From: Neorhizobium galegae
Lineage (GTDB): Bacteria; Pseudomonadota; Alphaproteobacteria; Rhizobiales; Rhizobiaceae
NCBI RefSeq assembly: GCF_021391675.1
Contig: NZ_CP090095.1
Coordinates: 2,299,501-2,363,500, forward strand
Length of the DNA stretch: 64,000 bases
Direction of reading: 5' to 3'
Shown: in pieces, positions 26,304 through 33,882 of the stretch
Layout of the letters: each line of letters begins with the position of its first letter
Numbering within the stretch: position 1 is the first letter of the stretch
Made by a program: the position numbers and the translations under genes
The notes under the pieces: generated by a model
Told to the model about the DNA's origin: nothing
Database searches by the model: none
What the model saw: only the letters and a program-made list of their open reading frames with translations

Positions 26304-26924
26304 ATGTTCTACACGACCGACACCAACCAGCATGGACTGAAGCACGATCCTTTCAAGGCGATCGTCGCGCCCCGCCCGATCGGCTGGATCGGCACGAAGG
26401 GCAGGGACGGGTCGATGAACCTGTCGCCCTATTCCTTCTTCAACGCCATTTCCGACAGCCCCAAACTGGTGATGTTTTCCTCCAGCGGCCGCAAGCACAG
26501 CCTGAAGAACGCCGAGGAAACCGGCGTCTTCACCGCAAGCCTCGCAAGCCGTCACCTGGCCGAGCAGATGAACGCCTCGTCGGAGGCGGTACCCTACGGC
26601 GTCAGCGAGTTCGAGGTGGCGGGGCTGACGGCCAAGATGGCGGAACTCATCGATGCGCCTTACGTCGCGGAAGCCTATACGGTACTGGAATGCCGCGTCA
26701 CGCAGGTGATCCAGCCGGTCGGATTGGACGGCGAGCCGGCGGAAGCCTACATGGTTTTCGGCCAGGTGGTCGGCATCCATATCAGCGAGGAGATCCTGCG
26801 GGGCGGGCGGATCGACATGGGGCTTGCCCGGCCGATCGCGCGCATGGGTTATCGTGATTTCGCCGACGGCGGCGCGGACGTGTTCGAAATGACCCGGCCG
26901 GCCGGCGCCGAGCCTAAACGCTGA
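26304..26924 (+). CDS. flavin reductase-like (FMN-binding split-barrel) protein
   Basis: 206 residues. The opening (KAIVAPRPIGWIGTKGRDGSMNLSPYSFFNAIS) is the flavin-reductase-like/DIM6-NTAB FMN-binding split barrel, a family that includes small flavin reductases and flavoprotein oxygenase components. No signal peptide. It follows the nitroreductase by 8 bases, and its 3' end overlaps by 11 bases the 3' end of the convergent gene at 26914. Its reaction is not defined by the sequence; NAD(P)H-flavin reductase is the conservative guess. Confidence 0.85.
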   Translation: MFYTTDTNQHGLKHDPFKAIVAPRPIGWIGTKGRDGSMNLSPYSFFNAISDSPKLVMFSSSGRKHSLKNAEETGVFTASLASRHLAEQMNASSEAVPYGVSEFEVAGLTAKMAELIDAPYVAEAYTVLECRVTQVIQPVGLDGEPAEAYMVFGQVVGIHISEEILRGGRIDMGLARPIARMGYRDFADGGADVFEMTRPAGAEPKR

Positions 26925-27582
26925 AAATCCGATTGACGATCGGAACTTGATCGGAGCTGCGGCAGAGCTTGCCGGAGAAGCCGTTCGCTCTTGCTCTTTC
27001 GCAGTCGGACAGAAGGATAGCCGCGTCCCCCGCGGGCGAGGCGGCGTCGACGGCCGCTATGCCTGCGGCGGCGGCGGTGAGCGCGATGGTCCCGGCCGCA
27101 AGACGTGCGGTATCGGAGGAGGGATCGTAGCCGCCTTCCCAGCCGAGGGCCGCCAGGCGATTGCTGCAGCGCGCGAAACTCGAAGCGGCAAGGATGCCGG
27201 CGGCATCGGCAAGCGCGACGATCTGCGTCTTGCCCGGCGCCAGCCCTGCGCGGATTTCCGCCACGCGCAAAGCCATGTCGAGCCTCTGGACTTCGGCCCC
27301 GCTGCGGGCGCCCGGAAGCACGACCGAGGCGGCCCCATATCGGATGGCGAGATCGATGGCGGCCTCCGTCCGTGCCGAAGACAAAGCCGGGAGGAGGAAC
27401 GCCAACTCCGCGGCCGGCGCCAAGTCGGCCCATGCCCGGCAGAAATCCCCAACCGCATTCCGCGACTCAGGGACGTCCGTAAGATCGAGCACGACCACAT
27501 CCGCGCCCGCCGAATGGACGGTTGCAGCCTTTGCGGAGGGGTCGACGATAAACCAGGACCGTATTTTCAAGGACTTCGCCAT
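26914..27582 (-). CDS. CitE/HpcH-like CoA-lyase homologue, shortened and altered
   Basis: 222 residues from ATG 27582, shorter than typical CitE-like lyases (about 280-300). It keeps the barrel pattern (SWFIVDPSAKA, ADVVVLDLTD, IRYGAASVVLPGARS, MALRVAEIRAGL, AALGWEGGYDPSSD) of the HpcH/HpaI-citrate lyase beta superfamily. Two positions that normally hold Mg2+ ligands differ: the usual DLED reads DLTD, and the Glu normally found in an IET motif is lost (VALADAAG). Enzymatic activity is therefore doubtful. It is divergent from the DUF2336 gene and overlaps the flavin reductase 3' end. Reaction unknown. Confidence 0.65.
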   Translation of the reverse strand: MAKSLKIRSWFIVDPSAKAATVHSAGADVVVLDLTDVPESRNAVGDFCRAWADLAPAAELAFLLPALSSARTEAAIDLAIRYGAASVVLPGARSGAEVQRLDMALRVAEIRAGLAPGKTQIVALADAAGILAASSFARCSNRLAALGWEGGYDPSSDTARLAAGTIALTAAAAGIAAVDAASPAGDAAILLSDCERARANGFSGKLCRSSDQVPIVNRIFSV

Positions 27583-27680
27583 AGTTAAGGAACGTGGTGA
27601 ACCAATCTTAAACTTTTTGGCACTAGCTTGACGGATCAAGCCAGCCAGATCCGAACTGGCATGTGTAGTCGAGGCCGAGT

Positions 27681-28808
27681 GTGATCGTACAGGCATTTCT
27701 TCGTTGGGCAGAAACGGCAAGGACGGCTGAGAGGGCGAAGGCGGCCAATGCTCTCGGCCGGGCTTATCTCCATTCGCCCATGGGCGGTGAGCAGCATCGC
27801 GCCGCGGGCCTTGCCATGACCTATCTCCTCGACGATCCATCGCCGCACGTGCGCCTGGCGCTCGCGGAGGCTCTGGCGGACTCTCCCAATGCGCCGCGGG
27901 CCGTCATCATGTGCCTTGCCGAAGACCAACCGGAGATCGCCTGCACGGTCATCGCCTGTTCGCCCGTACTTACCGAAAACGACCTCGTCGATCTTGCCGG
28001 GCGCAGCGACAGCCTCACCCGCGGAATGATCGCCGCAAGGCCGAACCTTTCGCGCGGGGTTGCAGCCGCGATCGCCGAGATCGGCGACGAATGCGAGGTC
28101 ACCATCCTGCTGGAAAACCAGACCGCCTCGATCACCCGGGTTTCGCTCAGGCGGATCGCCGAGCGGTTCGGGCATTGCTGCGAAATCCGCAACCTGCTGC
28201 TGGAACGCGACGCACTGCCTGCGGATGCCCGCCACATGCTCGTCAACCACATTACCGCAGCACTTGCCGGCTCCGGACTGGTGCGGACCAGCATGGCGCC
28301 GGCGCGGATCGAGCACATGACCCGCGAGGCAGGCGAGGCTGCGGCCGTCGCCATTGCCGGCACCGTGCTGCAGGCAGAAATCCCGGGCCTGGTCGAACAT
28401 TTGCGCACGGCCGGACGGCTGACGCCCGCCTTTCTCATCCATGCGCTCTGCAGCGGCAAGGTCGATTTCTTCGCGGGCGCGATGGTGTCGCTTTCCGGGC
28501 TCGACGACCGCCGCGTGCGGGCAATCCTTGCGACCGGCCGTATGCATGCGGTCCGGGCGCTCTTCGAAGCCTCGGGCCTCGGACGCGATATCGCCGCCGT
28601 CTTCGTCGAAGCGGTCTTCCTCTGGCGCAAGGCGGCGGCAACCGGCACACTCGACAATATCGCCGGCCTGCTGCTCGAACAGTTCCAGCGGCCGGACATG
28701 CAGCTTTCGCCGGTCTCCGACCTCCTCGACATGATCGAGAAACTGCATCGGCTGGAAGTCCGGCTCAGCGCACGGTCCTACGCAAACGGAGTGTCGCTGG
28801 CGGCGTAA
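27681..28808 (+). CDS. DUF2336 helical-repeat protein
   Basis: 375 residues, all-helical with tandem HEAT-like repeats: LGRAYLHSPMGGEQHRAAGLAMTYLLDDPSPHVRLALAEALADSPNAPRAV and VDLAGRSDSLTRGMIAARPNLSRGVAAAIAEIGD are the characteristic segments. DUF2336 is an alphaproteobacterial family; such repeats usually serve protein-protein binding, but the partner is unknown. No signal peptide. Its start is GTG/ATG-type at 27681 (first codon GTG), 98 bases from the divergent CitE-like gene. Confidence 0.8.
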   Translation: MIVQAFLRWAETARTAERAKAANALGRAYLHSPMGGEQHRAAGLAMTYLLDDPSPHVRLALAEALADSPNAPRAVIMCLAEDQPEIACTVIACSPVLTENDLVDLAGRSDSLTRGMIAARPNLSRGVAAAIAEIGDECEVTILLENQTASITRVSLRRIAERFGHCCEIRNLLLERDALPADARHMLVNHITAALAGSGLVRTSMAPARIEHMTREAGEAAAVAIAGTVLQAEIPGLVEHLRTAGRLTPAFLIHALCSGKVDFFAGAMVSLSGLDDRRVRAILATGRMHAVRALFEASGLGRDIAAVFVEAVFLWRKAAATGTLDNIAGLLLEQFQRPDMQLSPVSDLLDMIEKLHRLEVRLSARSYANGVSLAA

Positions 28809-28816
28809 CCGCCGGC

Positions 28817-29260
28817 TTAGCGCTGGAATTTCTTGGCGACCCAGGAATAGCCGTTCTCGACCAGCCGCACCGGACTGGTCATCAGCGTTTTCACCCCTTC
28901 GGTGGTCGGCAGCACGGTCTTGACCCGCTGGATGGCACGCCCCGCAAGCGTTTCCTTCTCCTGCTGCGTCACCGGTTCCTGAGCAAGCGTCGCGGCCGGC
29001 TGTCCGGCTGGTGCGGGCGGCGGCGTCTCGGGTCGAGCCCGCGGCACCGGCGCATTGGCGATTTCGGCGGCTTCCGGCTTCTGGCAAACGGCGATAAGCA
29101 TCGGATAGGGCTGGTTGGCATAACCGGACAGCTGCTGTTCCGATACGGAATTGCACAATTCGATGCTCGGCCAGCGGTTTTCAGCGGTGGCAATATAGTG
29201 GCAGTCCGTTCCGGCGTCGTTGCAGCCGAGAATGGTCATGACAATCAGTGCGGAATTCAT
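28817..29260 (-). CDS. hypothetical protein with Pro-rich linker, 147 aa
   Basis: Residues 1-65 hold three or four cysteines (LGCNDAGTDCHYI, ELCNSV, AVCQKP), probably a small disulfide-bonded or metal-binding unit; residues 66-95 form a Pro/Ala-rich linker; the C-terminus is basic and helical. The N-terminus is moderately hydrophobic but not a clear signal peptide. It converges with DUF2336, with 8 bases between the genes. I do not recognise a family. Lineage-specific protein, role unknown. Confidence 0.55.
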   Translation of the reverse strand: MNSALIVMTILGCNDAGTDCHYIATAENRWPSIELCNSVSEQQLSGYANQPYPMLIAVCQKPEAAEIANAPVPRARPETPPPAPAGQPAATLAQEPVTQQEKETLAGRAIQRVKTVLPTTEGVKTLMTSPVRLVENGYSWVAKKFQR

Positions 29261-29379
29261 GTCGTCCCCTGGAATGTGGTGGATGACTTAGATCGGACAA
29301 TCTTGACCCGACCAAGGCAGGTTTCGCAGGCATGCCGCATCCGCTAAGTCATGCTCTTGCAAAGCTCCGGGAGGCAGAA

Positions 29380-29838
29380 ATGACCGTCACGATTGCGATC
29401 GAACCGCCGCGCCAGGCGGGCGTGCTGAAGCTTCTTGAACTCTCCGACGCCTATGCGGCCTCGCTCTATCCCTCTGAGAGCAATCACATGGTGGACGTCG
29501 CGACACTCGAAGGTCCCGGCGTTTCCTTCTTCGTGGCGCGCACTGGAGACACGGTTTTGGGCTGCGGCGCGCTGGTCGAGGCGGGTGACGGCACCGGGGA
29601 GATCAAACGGATGTTCATCGACGAGGCGGCGCGAGGGCTGAAACTCGGCAGGCGACTGATGGATGCGATCCTGGAACGGGGCGGCGAGCTTCAGCTGTCG
29701 GCGATCCGGCTGGAGACGGGCATCCATCAACCGCAGGCGATCGGGCTTTATCGCGCCTACGGCTTTTCAGAGATCGGACCATTCTCGAACTACCGGCCAG
29801 ATCCGCTCAGCATCTTCATGGAGAAGAGACTTTCCTGA
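29380..29838 (+). CDS. GNAT-family N-acetyltransferase
   Basis: 152 residues with a complete GNAT fold: a strand with VSFFVARTGDTVLGCGALV, the motif A region EIKRMFIDEAARGLKLGRRLMDAILE that grips acetyl-CoA (R/Q-x-x-G-x-G/A variant), and a C-terminal strand with GLYRAYGFSEIGPF. ATG 29380 is supported by GGGAGG five bases upstream; an in-frame ATG at 29332 lacks a ribosome-binding site. The substrate (a small molecule or a protein N-terminus) cannot be deduced. Its 3' end overlaps the 3' end of the convergent permease gene by 23 bases. Confidence 0.9.
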   Translation: MTVTIAIEPPRQAGVLKLLELSDAYAASLYPSESNHMVDVATLEGPGVSFFVARTGDTVLGCGALVEAGDGTGEIKRMFIDEAARGLKLGRRLMDAILERGGELQLSAIRLETGIHQPQAIGLYRAYGFSEIGPFSNYRPDPLSIFMEKRLS

Positions 29839-31037
29839 CCACGGGAAGATCGGGCGGAAGGTCCGGGGACACCGCCGGCCCTTTGGCCAGGTCGGCCGAT
29901 TCGACCTCGGTCACATCGGCCATTTTCACTTCCCGGATCCATTCGCGCCAGATCGAGACCAGCAGCGCCATCAAGACAGGGCCGATGAACAGGCCGAGGA
30001 AGCCCATGGTGCTGACGCCACCGACGAGGCCGAAAAATGTCGGCAGGAAAGGAAGCTTGATCGGGCCGCCGACCAGGCGGGGCCGAAGCGTCTTGTCGAC
30101 GATGAAGAGTTCGACCGTGCCCCAGATGAAAAGACCGCCGCCGGCGACATAGGCGCCGTTGGCAACCAGATAAAACGAGATCAGCGAGAAAGACAGCGGC
30201 GCGCCACCGGGGATGAGTGCCATCAGGCCGGTCAATACGCCGAGGGTGACGGGCGAGGGAACGCCGGCGATCCAGTAGGCGATGCCGAGCACGATACCTT
30301 CGCCGATCGCAATCAGCGTCTGGCCGGTTACGGTGGAGCTGATCGTTCTTGGAACGATGCGCGAGATGCGCTCCCAGCGGGTCGGCAGGATGCGCTCGCC
30401 GAGAAGGTCGATCTGCTCGCTGAAGGAGCCTCCGTCGCGATAGACGAAGAACAGCGCAATCAGCATGAAGAGCAGCGTCAGCGCCAGATGGAAGGCGCCA
30501 TCGCCCGCCGCCACGATGGCGCGGTAGATATTGCCGATATTGGCGCCCGAGACGATCTGGATCAGTTCGCCGACCGCACCGGGCGAGCCGACATGCTGGA
30601 CCCACTGGATGCCGAGCCATTCGCCGACCCAGGGAAGGCCGGTGATCCAGGCGGGCGGCGGGCGCGCCAAAACGGTTCACTTCGGCAGCCCACATGATCC
30701 ACTGGCGCACTTCGCCGATCGTGTAGGAGATTGCAATGCCGATCGGCACGATGAGGAAGGTCAGGATGAAGACGATGGAAAGCGAGGCGCCGATGGTGGT
30801 GTTGCCGCCGATGCGGCGCAGCAGCTCCCGATAGAGCGGCCAGCTTGCAAAGCCGATTACCAGGGCGGCCAGAACCGGAACCAGGAAGCCGTGGAAGAAA
30901 TAGATGCCGGCGGCCGCGACAAGCACCAGAAGCCAGCGAGCAGCGGAGATCGGTGGGATGAGCGCGACCCTGCTCGGTGCGACTGGCCCAAGCCAGCGCG
31001 GCTCCTTCGGGCCCCTGCGATCGTTATTTCCGCTCAC
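29816..31037 (-). pseudogene. AI-2E-family (PerM/UPF0118) permease, frameshifted
   Basis: Two frames together give one full-length AI-2E-family membrane protein of about 400 residues. The first part (about 31037 down to 30675) encodes the N-terminal hydrophobic segments up to VRQWIMWAAEVNR; the second part continues from about 30668 to 29816 with PPPAWITGLPWVG and the rest of the transporter (LIPGGAPLSFSLI, GLFIGPVLMAL). The frame changes at the run of four A at 30669-30672 (T on the coding strand); removal of one base restores a continuous protein. Either this is a real frameshift mutation or a sequencing error. Family members are thought to export small molecules; the AI-2 role is only established for TqsA. 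The start (GTG 31037, ATG 31055) is uncertain. Confidence 0.8.
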
Positions 31038-31288
31038 CGAATTTCCTTTTTTCATTTTCACCATCATATGGCTTATGAGGTTCACTGGTACAAGACTAAT
31101 GCGTCATCCATTAAAAGGAAGCTTACTCCTTGCCCTAGACGGCAGATGCGATAGAAATATGAAATCACCTTCCGGCAGAGCCGGAAGTAGGATGCAAACC
31201 TTCTTGATGAAGTTTTCCTAACCTTAAGGATGCCGAAGCGTCTGCTGTCCCCATTGTATTGGCCGGACTGTCTTCAGGGACTTGTAAC

Positions 31289-33838
31289 ATGCCTCACAGG
31301 GATGCGGTCGACCTTAGCAATTGCGACCGAGAGCCGATCCATATCCCCGGCAGCATTCAACCGCATGGATGTCTTATCGCTTGCGACGCAGCTGGCGCGG
31401 AGATCGTGCAACACTCCGCCAATGTGGCGGACATGCTTTCGATCACCGGAGACATCAACGGCCGGCGGCTGGAGGAGATCGTTGGCGGGGAGGCGGCGCA
31501 CACATTGCGCAATGCGCTCGCCACGTCCGACAACCCGGCGAGGCCGGCGCTTCGGCATGGTCTCAGGTTTGCCTCGGGGGCCGCTTTCGACGTCGCGATC
31601 CATCGTTTCGAATCGAAGGTGATCCTGGAATTCGAGCCGGCATCGATCGATTCCGACCAGCCGCTCGAAGTGGCGCGCATGCTGATCAGCCGCATCCGCA
31701 ACGTCGCCAGCCTCGACCGGCTGATCGAAAGCTCGGCGCGGCTGATCTATGCCATGCTCGGCTACGACCGGGTGATGATCTATCGTTTCGAGGAGGACGG
31801 TGCCGGAAAAGTCGTCAGCGAATACAAGAGGCGCGATCTCGAAAGCTTCAAGGGCCAGTATTTCCCGGCGGGTGACATCCCGAAACAGGCACGCGCGCTT
31901 TACGTCAGGAACACCGTCCGGGTGATTTCCGACGCCAGCAACCCGCGCATCCCGATCGTGCCGGAAACCGACGAGACAGGCGAGGCGCTCGATCTGTCCT
32001 TCGCGCACCTGCGCAGCGTTTCGCCCGTCCATTGCGAATATCTGCGCAACATGGGCGTCGCCGCATCGATGTCGATCTCGGTCGTGGTGGACAACGAGCT
32101 CTGGGGCCTGATCGCCTGCCACCATTATTCTCCGAAAGTGCTCTCGATGCCGCAGCGGGTGGCGGCGGAAACCTTCGGTGAATTCTTCTCGCTGCATCTG
32201 AGCGCATTGAAACAGCGGCAGCTCATGGAGACCGCGGGACAGGCGAGACGGTCGCTCGACCGTTTCCTGCAGGCGGCCTCCCACCATGCGGACATCACCG
32301 GCCTGCTGCGCAGTTCGCTTGCAGAATTCAGCCAGATGCTGACCTGCGATGGCGTCGGCCTGTTGCTCGACGGCGTATGGACCGGTGAAGGGGCCGTGCC
32401 GCCGCAGAGCCTGATAGCAGAGCTCGCCGAACTTGTCGGCGGTGCCGCGGGCGGCAGGATCTGGTCGAGTTTTCAGCTCTCGGTGGATCTGCCGGGGCTG
32501 CCCGTTTCTCCGGACACGATATGCGGCCTGCTGGCCATTCCGCTCTCGCAGAGGCCGCGTGACTACCTGTTTTTCTTCCGCCGCGAAATGGTGCAGACGC
32601 TCGACTGGGCGGGTAATCCTGAAAAGTCCTACAAAACGGGGCCGCTCGGAGATCGACTGACGCCCCGCAAGAGTTTCGCCATCTGGAAGGAGATGGTGCA
32701 TCAGCAGGCCCAGCCCTGGAGCGACGCCGACCGCGAGATCGCCGACGCGATCCGCGCAGTGCTTGTCGAGGTGGTCCTGCATCACAACGAGTTGCTGGCC
32801 GACGAACGCGGCAAGGCGGACGTGCGTCAGCGGATGCTGAACGAGGAGCTCAACCACCGGGTCAAGAACATCCTTGCGGTGATCAAGGCGCTGGTCGGAC
32901 ACTCGGTCGACGCCGAGGTCAGCCTCAAGGATTATGTCGCCTCGCTCAAGGGACGCATCCAGGCGCTTGCCTTCGCCCATGATCAGGTCGTGCGCGGCGG
33001 CGACGGCGGCGTACTGTCCGATCTTCTGGAAGCGGAGCTGAAGCCCTACAGGGAGGGAACGCGCAACGTCACACTCAAGGGTCCGCGCATATGGCTCGAC
33101 AGCCGCGCCTTTTCGGTGATGGCGCTGGTCTTGCACGAGATGTCGACCAATGCGGCAAAATACGGTTCGCTCTCCGTCAATGGCGGACGGCTGGATGTCG
33201 AGTGGCGACGGCTTGCCAACCACGAGTGCGAGCTCGTCTGGACCGAAAACGGCGGGCCGCCGGTAAGCCTCCCGTCACGAGCCGGATTTGGCAGCGTCCT
33301 GATCACCCGCAGCGTGCCTTACGAGCTGGAGGGCGAGGCGAAGATCGAATATCCGCCCGAGGGGGTGAGGGCGCGCTTCGTGGTGCCGTCGAAACACATC
33401 CACGGCGATGAGGAGCTGGCGGAAGTCGAATCCGAGGAGAGCAGCAGCACTGTCAGCGATGACACGGCTATGCCGCGGCTTCAGGATCTCGAATTCCTGC
33501 TGGTGGAGGACCAGATGCTGATCGCCGCGGACGTGGAAGCGATGCTTGCCGAGCATGGCATCGACAAGGTGACGACGACGCCCTCTGTCGCCGACGCGTT
33601 CCGCAAGCTCAAGGAGTTCAGGTTCGACGTCGCGATCCTCGACGTCAATCTCGGCTCCGGCACATCGCTGCCGATCGCCGAGGAACTGATCCGCCTGGAC
33701 ATTCCGTTCATTTTCGCGACCGGCTACAGCGACAAGTCGATCATCCCGGCAAGCTTTTCGGCGCCTGTCGTCCTCAAGCCCTATGAGGCGGCCGCGTTGA
33801 TCGGCGCCGTTACCAAGGTGCTCGTCGAACGGAGCTGA
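31289..33838 (+). CDS. bphP: bacteriophytochrome with HWE histidine kinase and receiver domain
   Basis: 849 residues from ATG 31289. PAS (about 1-110) has Cys12 in LSNCDREPIH, the biliverdin-attachment cysteine of bacteriophytochromes. GAF (about 130-310) carries PAGDIPKQAR (residues 193-202; the usual motif is PASDIP). PHY (about 325-500) has the tongue motif PRKSF (459-463) and DWAGNP. Next comes an HWE-type kinase: phospho-acceptor His523 (LNHRVKN), N box HEMSTNAAKYG and the WTE motif (651-653). A C-terminal receiver domain (about 735-849) has its phospho-acceptor Asp785. This layout matches Agp2/AtBphP2-type bathyphytochromes. No heme oxygenase gene is visible nearby. It converges with parE. 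Confidence 0.95.
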   Translation: MPHRDAVDLSNCDREPIHIPGSIQPHGCLIACDAAGAEIVQHSANVADMLSITGDINGRRLEEIVGGEAAHTLRNALATSDNPARPALRHGLRFASGAAFDVAIHRFESKVILEFEPASIDSDQPLEVARMLISRIRNVASLDRLIESSARLIYAMLGYDRVMIYRFEEDGAGKVVSEYKRRDLESFKGQYFPAGDIPKQARALYVRNTVRVISDASNPRIPIVPETDETGEALDLSFAHLRSVSPVHCEYLRNMGVAASMSISVVVDNELWGLIACHHYSPKVLSMPQRVAAETFGEFFSLHLSALKQRQLMETAGQARRSLDRFLQAASHHADITGLLRSSLAEFSQMLTCDGVGLLLDGVWTGEGAVPPQSLIAELAELVGGAAGGRIWSSFQLSVDLPGLPVSPDTICGLLAIPLSQRPRDYLFFFRREMVQTLDWAGNPEKSYKTGPLGDRLTPRKSFAIWKEMVHQQAQPWSDADREIADAIRAVLVEVVLHHNELLADERGKADVRQRMLNEELNHRVKNILAVIKALVGHSVDAEVSLKDYVASLKGRIQALAFAHDQVVRGGDGGVLSDLLEAELKPYREGTRNVTLKGPRIWLDSRAFSVMALVLHEMSTNAAKYGSLSVNGGRLDVEWRRLANHECELVWTENGGPPVSLPSRAGFGSVLITRSVPYELEGEAKIEYPPEGVRARFVVPSKHIHGDEELAEVESEESSSTVSDDTAMPRLQDLEFLLVEDQMLIAADVEAMLAEHGIDKVTTTPSVADAFRKLKEFRFDVAILDVNLGSGTSLPIAEELIRLDIPFIFATGYSDKSIIPASFSAPVVLKPYEAAALIGAVTKVLVERS

Positions 33839-33864
33839 CTTTCATGACCAAGCCGGAGGTATCC

Positions 33865-33882
33865 GAGCCGGAAAACCGGCTC
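33865..33882. terminator. possible hairpin between convergent bphP and parE
   Basis: GAGCCGG (33865-33871) and CCGGCTC (33876-33882) pair around AAAA. The right arm overlaps the parE stop codon by one to two bases, and there is no T tract on either strand, so termination is only a possibility. Confidence 0.35.

Noticed and set aside
31274..33223. Minus-strand frame opposite the phytochrome
   Set aside because: The plus strand encodes a fully recognisable phytochrome; the antisense has no recognisable domain.
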